This document shows, piece by piece, positions 50,722 to 59,660 of a DNA stretch of 64,000 nucleotides (its first letter is position 1; each line of letters begins with the position of its first letter). Made by a program: the position numbers and the translations under genes. This DNA is from JAMQPK01 sp035937795. Lineage in GTDB: Bacteria; Acidobacteriota; Vicinamibacteria; Vicinamibacterales; JAMQPK01. The stretch lies in assembly GCA_035937795.1 (NCBI GenBank), contig DASZHO010000051.1:1-64000 (forward strand), given 5' to 3'. The notes under the pieces are model-generated. The model did no database searches. It was not told the DNA's origin and worked only from the letters and a program-made list of their open reading frames with translations.

Positions 50722-51771
50722 CTAGCGCGCAAACAGACTCAGAAACAGCCGCGCAAACGGCGACACCATCAAATCGCCGGCCGCCAGCGGCAGCGGCTTC
50801 ACCAGGCGATCGCTGTTCGCCAGCAGGATCAACGTCATGCCGCGCGCCGGCAGCGTGATCATCAGCGAAGACGCGGCGCCTTCATCCAGCCCGAACTGCC
50901 AGACGACAGCCTCAGCGTTATAGGTCTGGACGAACCATCCCAACCCATGCGGCAGCGCACGATTGCCGGGACCGATCGGCGCGCGCCACGCGCTGTCGAG
51001 CGTCTCGGGTTCGAGCAGGATGCCCTGCTTGAGCGCGAGATCGAATTTCGCGAGGTCGTAAACCGTCGAAATCAACCCGGTCGCCGGCGTCAGGGTTTTT
51101 GCGACATACTGCGACACGACCCCTCGCCCCTTGGAATCGATGGCATATGGCGTCGCGAGGCGCTGAAGTACGTCCGCGTACCGAGCCGCCTGGTCCGGAT
51201 CGGGAATGCCCTCGACCGGTGGCTGAAGAAAAATGCTGTCTGAGCCCGGCACGGAATCGACCATCGCCAGCCGCTCGAGGAGCGTGGCGAAGGTTTCGCG
51301 GAATGAGACATCGGTGCACGCGCGCACCGCATCGGAGAGCGGATCCAGCCGGTCGGGATGATAGGCAAACACCTGGTTGGCGTCGGTGTGGGTCAGCAAC
51401 TGCCGGATTGTCAAGTCGGGCTGGGAGCTGTTCGACTGGAACTTTGCGATGTGGTCGTCGAGCGACAGCCGATTCTCCTCCACGCAACTCAGCACGAGCG
51501 TCGCCGTGATCATCTCGGTGAGGCCGTCGGCGTGAAAGGGTGTGTCTGTTCTCGTCACGACGTTTCGATTGAGGTCCTGCCGGCCGTAGGCGTGCTGCCA
51601 CACGATTTGATTCGGGTCGACGATGGCCGCGGCAAGGCCGGGGATGCCGGCCTGGGCCCGCAGGGAATCGAGGTAGTCCCTGAACACATCGTAGACAGGG
51701 CTCTGGGCGTAGGCCGGCGCGCAGACCAGCAGGAGGACGATAACCGCTGAAATAAGCTGTAAACGGCGCAT
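50722..51771 (-). CDS. Beta-lactamase-fold protein lacking the catalytic SxxK
   Basis: 349 residues from ATG 51771 (MRRLQLISAVIVLLLVCAPA, a signal peptide). The serine-hydrolase/class C-like fold is clear: AGIPGLAAAIVDPNQIVWQH, ENRLSLDDHIAKF, LTIRQLLTHTD and LPHGLGWFVQTY. But the motif that should read TPFxIxSxTK is TPFHADGLTEM, so Ser becomes Gly and Lys becomes Glu. The third motif (HxG-like) is QFGLDEGAA. Hydrolysis by the usual mechanism is impossible; a binding or regulatory pseudoenzyme is likely. It heads a possible unit with the beta-barrel protein and DUF4390. Confidence 0.85.
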   Translation of the reverse strand: MRRLQLISAVIVLLLVCAPAYAQSPVYDVFRDYLDSLRAQAGIPGLAAAIVDPNQIVWQHAYGRQDLNRNVVTRTDTPFHADGLTEMITATLVLSCVEENRLSLDDHIAKFQSNSSQPDLTIRQLLTHTDANQVFAYHPDRLDPLSDAVRACTDVSFRETFATLLERLAMVDSVPGSDSIFLQPPVEGIPDPDQAARYADVLQRLATPYAIDSKGRGVVSQYVAKTLTPATGLISTVYDLAKFDLALKQGILLEPETLDSAWRAPIGPGNRALPHGLGWFVQTYNAEAVVWQFGLDEGAASSLMITLPARGMTLILLANSDRLVKPLPLAAGDLMVSPFARLFLSLFAR

Positions 51772-52049
51772 AGGCGCGGTCCGGGGGGCGAGGAGATTGT
51801 ACCGGAAAAACCGGCCAAATCCACACGTCAAAGCCGCACGCGCAACAATTCTTCGATCGCGGCTCGGCGCTCGTTCGAAGAAGCGTGAAAGAACGCGAAG
51901 GCCGCGCGGCGATCGAGGGCCTGTCATGCCTTATGATTGTGGGATTGCCCGGCTGAAACCTTCGCGCGTGACTTACGTCTAAGGCTTGGTAGCAGGGCTG
52001 ACCCGCCCAGACGCCCGCGTAGCGACTCCGTCCTACATCCTTACTACTT

Positions 52050-53234
52050 ATGACGAAATCACTGAATCGCCGTTTGCTCGTCGCGCTGTTGTTACTTGAG
52101 ACGGCCGCCGCATGTGGCAGCCAACCAGCCGGAGGCGGGGGCGGCGGCGGTGGACGCGGCCGCGGCAATATGCCGCCGATGCCGGTCGATATCGTGGCGC
52201 TCGAGGCGAGGCCGCTCGAGCAAACGACCGAGTTTGTCGGCACGATCAAATCGCGGCGCCAAACCAGCGTGCAACCGCAGGTGGAAGGCTTCCTCACGCG
52301 CATCAACGTGAAGTCGGGCGACCGCGTCGGCACCGGCGCCGGGCTGATGGAGATCGACTCGCGCCCGCAGCAGGCGGCCATCGCCAGCCAGGAGTCGGTG
52401 CTCACGCAGCGACAGGTCGACCTGACGTACGCGCGGCAGGAAGCCGATCGCTCAGCCAGATTACTCGCGGCGGGGGCGGCGAGTCAGATGGACGCCGACA
52501 GGGCGAATAACGCGGTGAAGGCGGCCGAGGCGCAGCTGCGGACGGTCGAGGAACAGATCCGGGCGCTTCGCACCGACCTCGCCTATTACCATGTCACCGC
52601 GCCTAGCGGCGGCGTCGTTGGCGATATTCCGGTACACGAAGGCGACCGCGTCACGAAAACGACGCTCCTCACGACGATTGACGCGAACGAGGGCCTCGAG
52701 GTGTATCTGAACATTCCGGTACAGGACGCCCAGAAATTGAAAATCGGCCTTCCGGTACGATTGCTGGATGAGAAGGGCGCGCCCGCGTCGGCGTCGGCGG
52801 TGAGCTTCATCGCGCCGTCGGTCGACGATTCCACGCAAACAGTTCTGGCGAAGGTGCCGATCGCCGCGCCGGGCGGATTCCGCACGTCGCAGTTCATCCG
52901 CGCGCAGGTGATCTGGTCCACCGAGCCCGGTCTGACGATTCCGGTCACGGCGGTGGTGCGCATCAACGGACAATTTTTCGCGTTCGTCGCCGAGCCCGGT
53001 CAAGGCGGCGGGCTGGCGGCGCATCAGCGTGCCGTGACTCTGGGCCCGGTCATGGGCAACAGCTACGTCGTGACTGGTGGCTTGAAGCCCGGGGAGAAGC
53101 TGATCGTGTCGGGAATTCAGAAGATCGGAGACGGCGCGCCGGTCCAGGCCAGTGCCAGTGGTCCGCCCAAAGACGAAGGGGGGAACGGTGGAAGAGAAAG
53201 CGGCGCCGCAGGACAGGCGGGAGGTGGCCGGTAA
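52050..53234 (+). CDS. RND efflux periplasmic adaptor, lipoprotein
   Basis: 394 residues. Lipobox-containing leader LLVALLLLETAAACGSQ, then a glycine-rich stretch (GGGGGGGGRGRGN). HlyD/AcrA-like order: first barrel and lipoyl half TSVQPQVEGFLTRINVKSGD, helical hairpin SVLTQRQVDLTYARQEADRS, second lipoyl half YYHVTAPSGGVVGDIPVHEG, beta-barrel and membrane-proximal domain to LKPGEKLIVSGIQKIGDGAP. The tail is Gly-rich. It links the inner-membrane pump encoded directly downstream (0-bp spacing) to TolC. The 278-bp spacer before it contains no other gene. Confidence 0.92.
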   Translation: MTKSLNRRLLVALLLLETAAACGSQPAGGGGGGGGRGRGNMPPMPVDIVALEARPLEQTTEFVGTIKSRRQTSVQPQVEGFLTRINVKSGDRVGTGAGLMEIDSRPQQAAIASQESVLTQRQVDLTYARQEADRSARLLAAGAASQMDADRANNAVKAAEAQLRTVEEQIRALRTDLAYYHVTAPSGGVVGDIPVHEGDRVTKTTLLTTIDANEGLEVYLNIPVQDAQKLKIGLPVRLLDEKGAPASASAVSFIAPSVDDSTQTVLAKVPIAAPGGFRTSQFIRAQVIWSTEPGLTIPVTAVVRINGQFFAFVAEPGQGGGLAAHQRAVTLGPVMGNSYVVTGGLKPGEKLIVSGIQKIGDGAPVQASASGPPKDEGGNGGRESGAAGQAGGGR

Positions 53235-56200
53235 ATGTTTACTGACGTCTTCATCCGCCGCCCGATTCTGGCAACGGTCTGCTCTCTTCTCATCACGCTC
53301 GCCGGCGCCATCTCGATTCCGAACCTGCCCATCGGACGCTATCCCGAGCTCGCGCCGCCCTCGGTCTCGGTGGGCGCGTTTTACACCGGCGCCAACGCTG
53401 AGGCGGTGGAAAGCGCGGTCACGACGCCGATCGAGTCGGTGATCAACGGCGCGCAGGGCATGACCTACATGACCTCGGCCAGCACGAACAGCGGCGTCAG
53501 TTCGATCACCGCGACATTCGAGATCGGGCGTGACGCCGACCTCGCTGCGGTCGACGTGCAGAACCGGGTGAACTCGTCGCTCGGGCGGTTGCCGGCGGAA
53601 GTGCGCACCAACGGCGTGACGGTCACGAAGAGCTCCTCCGGGTTTCTCGCGGCCCTCGGCTTTTACTCGGACAACAACCGCTACGACTCGCTCTTCATCA
53701 GCAACTATGTCGATCGGTATGTTCGAGACACCCTGAAGCGGGTGCCGGGCGTGGCCGACGTGATCATCTTCGGCGAACGCCGGTTCGCGATGCGGCTGTG
53801 GCTGGATCCGAGCAAGCTCGCGGGCCGCGGCCTCACCGCGGGCGATGTCACGAACGCGCTCCGAGAGCAGAACGTGCAGGTGGCCGCCGGATCGGTCGGC
53901 GCGGAGCCTTCGTCATCCGATCAGATGTATCAGCTCAGCGTGCGCGCCGCCGGCCGCCTCTCCGAGGCGAATCAATTCGAAGACATCGTGGTGAAGACCG
54001 GCAAGGACGGCGCGCTGGTCCGCGTCAAGGACGTCGGCCGCGTGGAGCTCGGCGCCGAGGACTACTCGTCGCGGCTGCGCTTTGCCGGGGTCGAGGCCTC
54101 CGGCGTCGGCATCACGTTGCTCCCATCCGCCAACGCGCTGGAAACGTTTCGCGGCCTCATGGCGGAAATGAGCAGGCTCGATCAGCAGTTTCCTCCAGGC
54201 CTCAAGTGGCAGCTTGCCTTCGACAACGTGAGCATCGTGCGCGAATCGATCATCGAGGTGCTGATCACCCTGGCCGAGGCCATCGCGCTGGTCATTCTGG
54301 TGATGTTCCTGTTCCTGCAGAACTGGCGCAGCACGCTCATCCCGGCCATCACGATTCCCGTGTCGCTCGTCGGGACGTTCGCGTTCATAAAACTACTCGG
54401 CTTTTCCATCAACACGCTGACGCTCTTCGGCATCGTGCTCGCCACAGGCATCGTTGTCGACGATGCGATCGTCGTGATTGAGAATATCGAGCGCCACGTC
54501 GGCCAGTTCGGAAAGACCGCGCACGAAGCGGCCAGCGACGCCATGCGCGAGGTGTTCTCGGCGGTCGTCGTCATCGGCATCGTGCTGGTCTCGGTGTTCC
54601 TGCCGATCGCGTTCTTTCCCGGCACCACCGGCCGCATGTACCAGCAGTTTTCGATCACGATCACCTTCGCGGTGGTGCTGTCGGTGTTCAACGCCATCAC
54701 GTTCACCCCCTCGCTTGCCGCGCTCCTGCTCGAAGGCGAAACCCACGAGCACGGCCGGTTCTTCACCGGGGTGAACCGCGTGATTGACGGCGGCACCGCT
54801 GTCTACGTCCGGACGGTGCACCGGGCGATCGGCTTCAAGTGGGTGATGCTGGCGGTGTTCGTCGCCGCGCTGGGCGCCACCTACGTGGTCTATCGCGCGG
54901 TTCCCGGCGCGTTCGTGCCGTCGGAAGACGAGGGGTACTTCATCACCATCGTGCAGGCGCCGTCGGGCGCGTCGATCGAGTACACGACCGACATCATGAA
55001 GCAGGCCGAAGCCCTCTACAACAAGCAGCCGGAGATTGCCGCCGTCTTCTCCGTCGCCGGATTCAGCTTCAGCGGCGCGGCGTCCAATGGCGGGCTGATG
55101 TTCGTCAGGCTGAAGGGGTTTGACGAACGCCAGGGCAAGGAGCATTCGCTCGAGACGGTGATTAACCGGGTGCGCGGCCCGCTGATGGGCATTCCGGGCG
55201 GGCTCATCATTCCAACCGCGCCGCCGCCGATTCAGGGTTTGTCGGCGTTCGGCGGCTTCCAGTTCGAGGTCCTCGATCTCGTGGGCGGCGACATCGGCCA
55301 GCTGGCGAGCGTCACCCAGCAGGTTGCCGCGGCCGGAAATCAGTCGGGCCGCGTCGCCGGACTGTTCTCGAGCTTCACCGCGAACGATCCGCAGCTGGTC
55401 GTGACGGTCGATCGCGATCGCGCGCGCAGCCTCGGGCTGCCGATCAGCCAGGTCACCGACGCGCTGACCGTGCTCCTTGGCTCGCAGTACGTGAACGACT
55501 TCGACTTCAACAATCGCGCGTACCGGGTTTACGTCCAGGGCGACGAACGGTTCCGCGCCAAGCCCGACGATTTGAAGCAGTACTACGCGCGCGCCTCCAA
55601 CGGCGACATGGTGCCGCTGTCGTCAGTCGTGAAGCTGAGCGAAACCACCGCGCCGTCAGTCATCAATCACTTCAATCTGTTCCGGTCGACCGAGATCACC
55701 GGGTCGGCAGTGCCGGGCGTGAGCTCGGGCCAGGCGCTCCAGATCATGAGCGACATCGCTCATAACGCGCTGCCGCAAGGGTTCGACTTCGCATGGGCCG
55801 GGCTGTCGCTGGAAGAGATCAAGTCGGGGTCGCAGGCCATCTACCTGTTCGCGCTCAGCATCCTGCTGGTGTATCTGGTGCTGGCGGCGCAATACGAAAG
55901 CTGGATTCTACCGCTCATCATCCTGCTGGGCGTGCCGCTGGCGGTCTTCGGCGCGCTCAGCGCGCAGTACCTGCGCGGGTTCTCCAACGACGTGTTCTGC
56001 CAGGTCGGGCTCGTGATGCTGATCGGGCTGGCGGCGAAGAACTCGATCCTGATCGTGGAGTTTGCCGAGCAGCTTCGCGGGCAGGGCCGCTCGATCGTGG
56101 ATGCCGCGATCGAGTCGGCGCGCATCCGGCTGCGGCCGATTCTCATGACCTCGTTCGCATTCATCCTCGGCGTGCTGCCGCTGGCGCTGGCGACCGGCGC

Positions 56201-56369
56201 TGGATCGGGCGCACGCAATTCGGTGGGCACGGCCGTGGCCGGCGGCATGCTGGCCAGCACGTTCCTGTCAATCGTCTTCATCCCGGTTCTCTATGTCATC
56301 ATTCGAACGATTGCGCCGGGCAAGATCCGGCATTCGGCCGCGCCGGTGGAAGGAGCCGCGCATGCGTAA
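53235..56369 (+). CDS. RND efflux pump permease (HAE1/AcrB family)
   Basis: 1044 residues, the normal length. TM1 (FIRRPILATVCSLLITLAGA) precedes a large porter loop, then TM2-6 with VILVMFLFLQNWRSTLIPAI, TM4 LATGIVVDDAIVVIENIE containing the Asp-Asp proton relay pair, a second porter loop, and TM7-12 with VLAAQYESWILPLIILLGVP. Lys in TM10 is in LMLIGLAAKNSILIVEFAEQ. All functional residues of the proton relay are present. It exports drugs, bile-salt-like or hydrophobic compounds; the substrate is open. Start and stop codons abut the adaptor and overlap the TolC gene by 8 bp. Confidence 0.95.
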   Translation: MFTDVFIRRPILATVCSLLITLAGAISIPNLPIGRYPELAPPSVSVGAFYTGANAEAVESAVTTPIESVINGAQGMTYMTSASTNSGVSSITATFEIGRDADLAAVDVQNRVNSSLGRLPAEVRTNGVTVTKSSSGFLAALGFYSDNNRYDSLFISNYVDRYVRDTLKRVPGVADVIIFGERRFAMRLWLDPSKLAGRGLTAGDVTNALREQNVQVAAGSVGAEPSSSDQMYQLSVRAAGRLSEANQFEDIVVKTGKDGALVRVKDVGRVELGAEDYSSRLRFAGVEASGVGITLLPSANALETFRGLMAEMSRLDQQFPPGLKWQLAFDNVSIVRESIIEVLITLAEAIALVILVMFLFLQNWRSTLIPAITIPVSLVGTFAFIKLLGFSINTLTLFGIVLATGIVVDDAIVVIENIERHVGQFGKTAHEAASDAMREVFSAVVVIGIVLVSVFLPIAFFPGTTGRMYQQFSITITFAVVLSVFNAITFTPSLAALLLEGETHEHGRFFTGVNRVIDGGTAVYVRTVHRAIGFKWVMLAVFVAALGATYVVYRAVPGAFVPSEDEGYFITIVQAPSGASIEYTTDIMKQAEALYNKQPEIAAVFSVAGFSFSGAASNGGLMFVRLKGFDERQGKEHSLETVINRVRGPLMGIPGGLIIPTAPPPIQGLSAFGGFQFEVLDLVGGDIGQLASVTQQVAAAGNQSGRVAGLFSSFTANDPQLVVTVDRDRARSLGLPISQVTDALTVLLGSQYVNDFDFNNRAYRVYVQGDERFRAKPDDLKQYYARASNGDMVPLSSVVKLSETTAPSVINHFNLFRSTEITGSAVPGVSSGQALQIMSDIAHNALPQGFDFAWAGLSLEEIKSGSQAIYLFALSILLVYLVLAAQYESWILPLIILLGVPLAVFGALSAQYLRGFSNDVFCQVGLVMLIGLAAKNSILIVEFAEQLRGQGRSIVDAAIESARIRLRPILMTSFAFILGVLPLALATGAGSGARNSVGTAVAGGMLASTFLSIVFIPVLYVIIRTIAPGKIRHSAAPVEGAAHA

Positions 56370-57675
56370 GCGTGTCCTGCCGGCTGGCGCGGTGTTGATG
56401 GCCACGATCCTGGCGGCCGCCGCGCCGGCACAGGCGCAAACGCCGCCAGCGCAAGCGCCGCCAGCGCCACAGATGGAGAGCGTGTCGTTCGAAGAGGCCG
56501 TTGAGCGTGCGTTGAAGAACAACCCGACGATTGCGCAGGCCGCCGAAGCCGTGCTGCGCGCGGAGGGGCTGCTGCGGCAGGCGCGCGCGGCGACGCGGCC
56601 GGCGGTGAACGCCACTCTCAGCAATACAACGCTCAACACCGGCACCTCGTTCAACGGCATCGTCGTGATACCCCGCAACCAGTCGACAATTTCCGGCGAT
56701 CTCAGCATGCCGGTGCTGGCGCCGGCGCGGTGGGCGGCGGCCAGCCAGGCGCGCGATCAGGTCGAGGTCGCCAACCTGTCGACCGCGGATACGCGAAAAC
56801 AGATCGCCGCGGCTACCGGGCAGGCCTATCTTGCCGTTATCACTCAGCACCGCCAGCTCGAGGTGAATCAGCGCGCACTTGACGCCGCGAGGGCGCATCT
56901 CGACTACGCACAGCGATTGCTCGCGCAAGGCGCTGGCACGCGCCTGAACGAGCTGCGCGCGGCTCAGGAAGTAACGTCAGACGAGGCGCGGCTGGAAGAT
57001 GCGGGGCTCGCCGTCCGGCGAGCGCAGGAGGCCCTCGGCGTGCTGATCGCAGCCAATGGACCGGTGGACGCGGCGACCGAGCCGACGTTCGACATTCCGC
57101 CCGCGACGGCCGTCGCCGACGAAACATCGTGGATGGCCACACGCACCGACGTGCGGCTTTCGACGGCCACCGAGCGCGCCTTCGAGCGCGTGTGGCACGA
57201 CAGCCGCAAGGACTATTACCCCAATGTCACCGCGGCGTTCGATCCGCAGGCGCTCGCGCCCAGCGGTGCGTTTGCTCCATCCAGAAGCTGGCGTTTCACG
57301 GTTTCCCTCTCGCAGCCGATTTTCGACAGCGGCCAGCGGAGCGGCCTCGCGAAGGTCCGCGAGGCGGCCGCCAAAACCTCGCAGTTTGCGCTCACAAGCG
57401 TCCAGATTCAGGCGCGATCCGAAGTGCGGCTGGCGCAGGAAACGATTCGAAGCACCGAGCGCTCGCTTGCCAGCCAGCGGCTTGCCGCGCAGCAGGCCGG
57501 CGAGGTGTTGAGCATCACCAACACTGCCTTCCAAGCGGGCGCGACGACCAACCTCGAAGTCATTGACGCGCAACGATCGGCGAGAGACGCGGAGGCGGAA
57601 GCGGAGATTGCGGCCGACGCGGTCCGACGCGCGCGGCTGGATTTGCTGACCGCGCTGGGGAAGTTCCCTCAGTAG
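56362..57675 (+). CDS. TolC-family outer-membrane efflux channel
   Basis: 437 residues from ATG 56362, with a GGAAGGA site inside the pump gene end. Signal peptide VLPAGAVLMATILAAAAPAQ, a short Pro/Gln-rich linker (PPAQAPPAPQ), then two OEP repeats: SVSFEEAVERALKNNPTIAQ and AEAVLRAEGLLRQARAATRP in the first, and VSLSQPIFDSGQRSGLAKVR with later NTAFQAGATTNLEVIDAQRS in the second. It forms the trimeric tunnel for the adaptor-pump complex. The three genes form one tightly packed operon, with no regulator nearby. Confidence 0.93.
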   Translation: MRKRVLPAGAVLMATILAAAAPAQAQTPPAQAPPAPQMESVSFEEAVERALKNNPTIAQAAEAVLRAEGLLRQARAATRPAVNATLSNTTLNTGTSFNGIVVIPRNQSTISGDLSMPVLAPARWAAASQARDQVEVANLSTADTRKQIAAATGQAYLAVITQHRQLEVNQRALDAARAHLDYAQRLLAQGAGTRLNELRAAQEVTSDEARLEDAGLAVRRAQEALGVLIAANGPVDAATEPTFDIPPATAVADETSWMATRTDVRLSTATERAFERVWHDSRKDYYPNVTAAFDPQALAPSGAFAPSRSWRFTVSLSQPIFDSGQRSGLAKVREAAAKTSQFALTSVQIQARSEVRLAQETIRSTERSLASQRLAAQQAGEVLSITNTAFQAGATTNLEVIDAQRSARDAEAEAEIAADAVRRARLDLLTALGKFPQ

Positions 57676-57724
57676 GCTGTAGGCTCTCGGCTCTCGGCTC
57701 TAATCTCAGGATCAGGGAGTACGC

Positions 57725-58456
57725 ATGGATCTGGCCAATAACACCGTGGTCGTCACGGGCGGGGCATCGGGCATCGGGCTCGCACTTGCCGAACGATTCT
57801 TGAAGTCGGGCAGCAACGTGATTATCTGTGGCAGGCGCGCGCAAAAGTTGCGCGAGGCGCGGGCCACGCATCCTGGTTTCAAGGCGCAGGTCGCGGACGT
57901 CAGTACGGCGTCCGGCCGGGAGGCACTCGCCGCCTGGGTGGTGAAAGAGTTTCCGCAGACGAACATCCTCGTGAACAACGCGGGGATTCAGCGCCGCATA
58001 CGGCTTGCCGACAGCGAGCCGTGGGAGCAGACCCACCAGGAAATCGCCGCGAATCTCGAAGCCCCCATTCATCTGTCCCGCCTGTTCATCCCGCACCTGC
58101 TGACGCTGCAGCGGGCCGCCATCGTCAACGTGACGTCGGGCCTGTCGTTCTTGCCGCTGGCGGCAGTGCCGGTGTACTGCGCGACCAAGGCTGCGCTGCA
58201 TTCCTACACGCTGTCGCTGCGGCAGCAGCTCAAGGACACACCAATTCGAGTGGTCGAAATCATCCCGCCGGCGGTCGACACCGACCTGGGGGGTCCCGGC
58301 CTGCACACGTTCGGCGCGAACGTGAACGAGTTCGCCGACGATGTGATGGAGAAGGTTCAGGCGGGGGCAGCCGAAGCCGCATACGGATTTTCCGAACAAG
58401 CCAGCCACGCCTCGCGCGAGGAGCTCGACGCTATCTTCCAGCGGATGAACGAGTAA
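57725..58456 (+). CDS. SDR-family oxidoreductase, DltE-like
   Basis: 243 residues. Rossmann start NTVVVTGGASGIGLALAERF (TGxxxGIG), NVIICGRR, cofactor motif ILVNNAGIQ, catalytic Ser in NVTSGLSFLP and YCATK (Tyr-x-x-x-Lys), then VVEIIPPAVDTDLGGPGLH. These define a classical short-chain dehydrogenase, closest to the DltE/YpgB-like subgroup. CAGGGAG lies 7 nt before ATG 57725. It may be a separate transcription unit after the efflux operon, because a GGCTCTCGG repeat intervenes. The substrate is unknown. Confidence 0.92.
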   Translation: MDLANNTVVVTGGASGIGLALAERFLKSGSNVIICGRRAQKLREARATHPGFKAQVADVSTASGREALAAWVVKEFPQTNILVNNAGIQRRIRLADSEPWEQTHQEIAANLEAPIHLSRLFIPHLLTLQRAAIVNVTSGLSFLPLAAVPVYCATKAALHSYTLSLRQQLKDTPIRVVEIIPPAVDTDLGGPGLHTFGANVNEFADDVMEKVQAGAAEAAYGFSEQASHASREELDAIFQRMNE

Positions 58457-58604
58457 CGGCGCTTCCGGGCGTCCGCGCCAGCCCGGTGGCTCCTTTCCCA
58501 CCCTGGCTCCTCTTTCCACTCCGGCGACTCGCCCACCCTGCAACCCTGGGGTCCCCGTTCCCGTAGATCGAAGAGGAAGCAAACGTGGACAATGAGCGAG
58601 GTTG

Positions 58605-59150
58605 GTGGCTGCTACAGACGGTGAGCTGGTCGAGGGAGCGCTCGCGGGGTCCGAGCATGCGTTCCGGGACCTGGTCCGCCGCCACGAGCGCGCGGTGTTC
58701 GGGGTCATCGTGCGCGTGCTCCGCAACCCCTCGCGGGCCGAGGAGCTGGCGCAGGACACCTTCGTGAAGGCCTTTCGCGCCCTCCACACCTACGACTCCA
58801 ACCGAAAGTTCTCGGCGTGGCTTCTGACGATCGCCCATCACACGGCAATCGACGAAGTGCGCAAACATACGATCGAGGCCGGCGAACTGGATCCGCAAAT
58901 GCCGGATCGCGCGCAGCCGACGCCCCATCAATCGGCCGAACGCGCAGAGCTGGCGGCGGTGCTCCGGACTGCCATCGGCCGGCTGCGTCCCGAGTATCGC
59001 GAGCTGGTGTCGCTGAAATACGAACAGGAGCTAGAGTACGAGGAGATCGTGGAAATCACCGGCCTGCCGATGGGCACGGTGAAGAGCTCGCTGCACCGCG
59101 CGCGCAAGGAGCTGGTCGAACACCTCGACGAGCTGGGATGGAGGCACTGA
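58605..59150 (+). CDS. ECF RNA polymerase sigma factor
   Basis: 181 residues from GTG 58605 (TTG 58602 adds one residue). Sigma-2: AFRDLVRRHERAVFGVIVRV, NPSRAEELAQDTFVKAFRAL (the -10 recognition helix region) and KFSAWLLTIAHHTAIDEVRK. Sigma-4: LRPEYRELVSLKYEQELEYE, then IVEITGLPMGTVKSSLHRAR. This is a group-4 sigma of the RpoE-like type. A membrane protein that is probably its anti-sigma factor starts 4 bp later and a bactofilin-like membrane protein overlaps that one, so the three form an envelope-response unit. Confidence 0.93.
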   Translation: MAATDGELVEGALAGSEHAFRDLVRRHERAVFGVIVRVLRNPSRAEELAQDTFVKAFRALHTYDSNRKFSAWLLTIAHHTAIDEVRKHTIEAGELDPQMPDRAQPTPHQSAERAELAAVLRTAIGRLRPEYRELVSLKYEQELEYEEIVEITGLPMGTVKSSLHRARKELVEHLDELGWRH

Positions 59151-59153
59151 CCC

Positions 59154-59660
59154 GTGACTGAGCAGGAATGGGATGAGCTGAAAGGGCGGGAGCTCGACGA
59201 CAGCCTCGCCGCGCTGTTCAGAGCCGTCGACGCGCCGAAGCCGCTGCCGGGATTCACGTCGCGCACGATGAAAGCGGTGCGCCGCGAACCGCTACCGGAG
59301 GGGCGTCGGGCGCTTCGCCATCCGCTGCTGGCGCCGCTGGGCTGGGCCGCGGCCATCACCGTGGCGATGGCCGCGGCTTATCTCGTCCTGACGACTCAGC
59401 CGGCGGTCGCCGAGTCGTTCGCGCGGCTGCTCGCCGCCGGGGTGCGGCTCGTCATGTGGCTGCCGCAGCTCATCGGGTCCGCAGCGACCTTCTTCGGTGT
59501 GTTCACCACTGCCGGTTTCGCCGTCGCGCGCGCCGTCGTCACCCGGGAAGGCACCATCAGTCTGACTGTGATAGCCGCCGTTGCGGCGCTGTCGCTCGCG
59601 GCGCTGCGACGGCTGTTGATATCTGAAAGCGAGGCACCTCCATGGCAAGAGCTCTCATAA
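59154..59660 (+). CDS. Probable membrane anti-sigma factor
   Basis: 168 residues from GTG 59154. The cytosolic N-terminus (TEQEWDELKGRELDDSLAAL ... FTSRTMKAVRREP) resembles anti-sigma N-termini but lacks the zinc HxxxCxxC motif. Three TM helices follow (GWAAAITVAMAAAYLVL, LVMWLPQLIGSAATFFGVF, LTVIAAVAALSLAALRRLL). Its place between an ECF sigma gene (4-bp gap) and a bactofilin-like gene (19-bp overlap) supports an anti-sigma function. Assignment is by context more than by motif. Confidence 0.75.
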   Translation: MTEQEWDELKGRELDDSLAALFRAVDAPKPLPGFTSRTMKAVRREPLPEGRRALRHPLLAPLGWAAAITVAMAAAYLVLTTQPAVAESFARLLAAGVRLVMWLPQLIGSAATFFGVFTTAGFAVARAVVTREGTISLTVIAAVAALSLAALRRLLISESEAPPWQELS

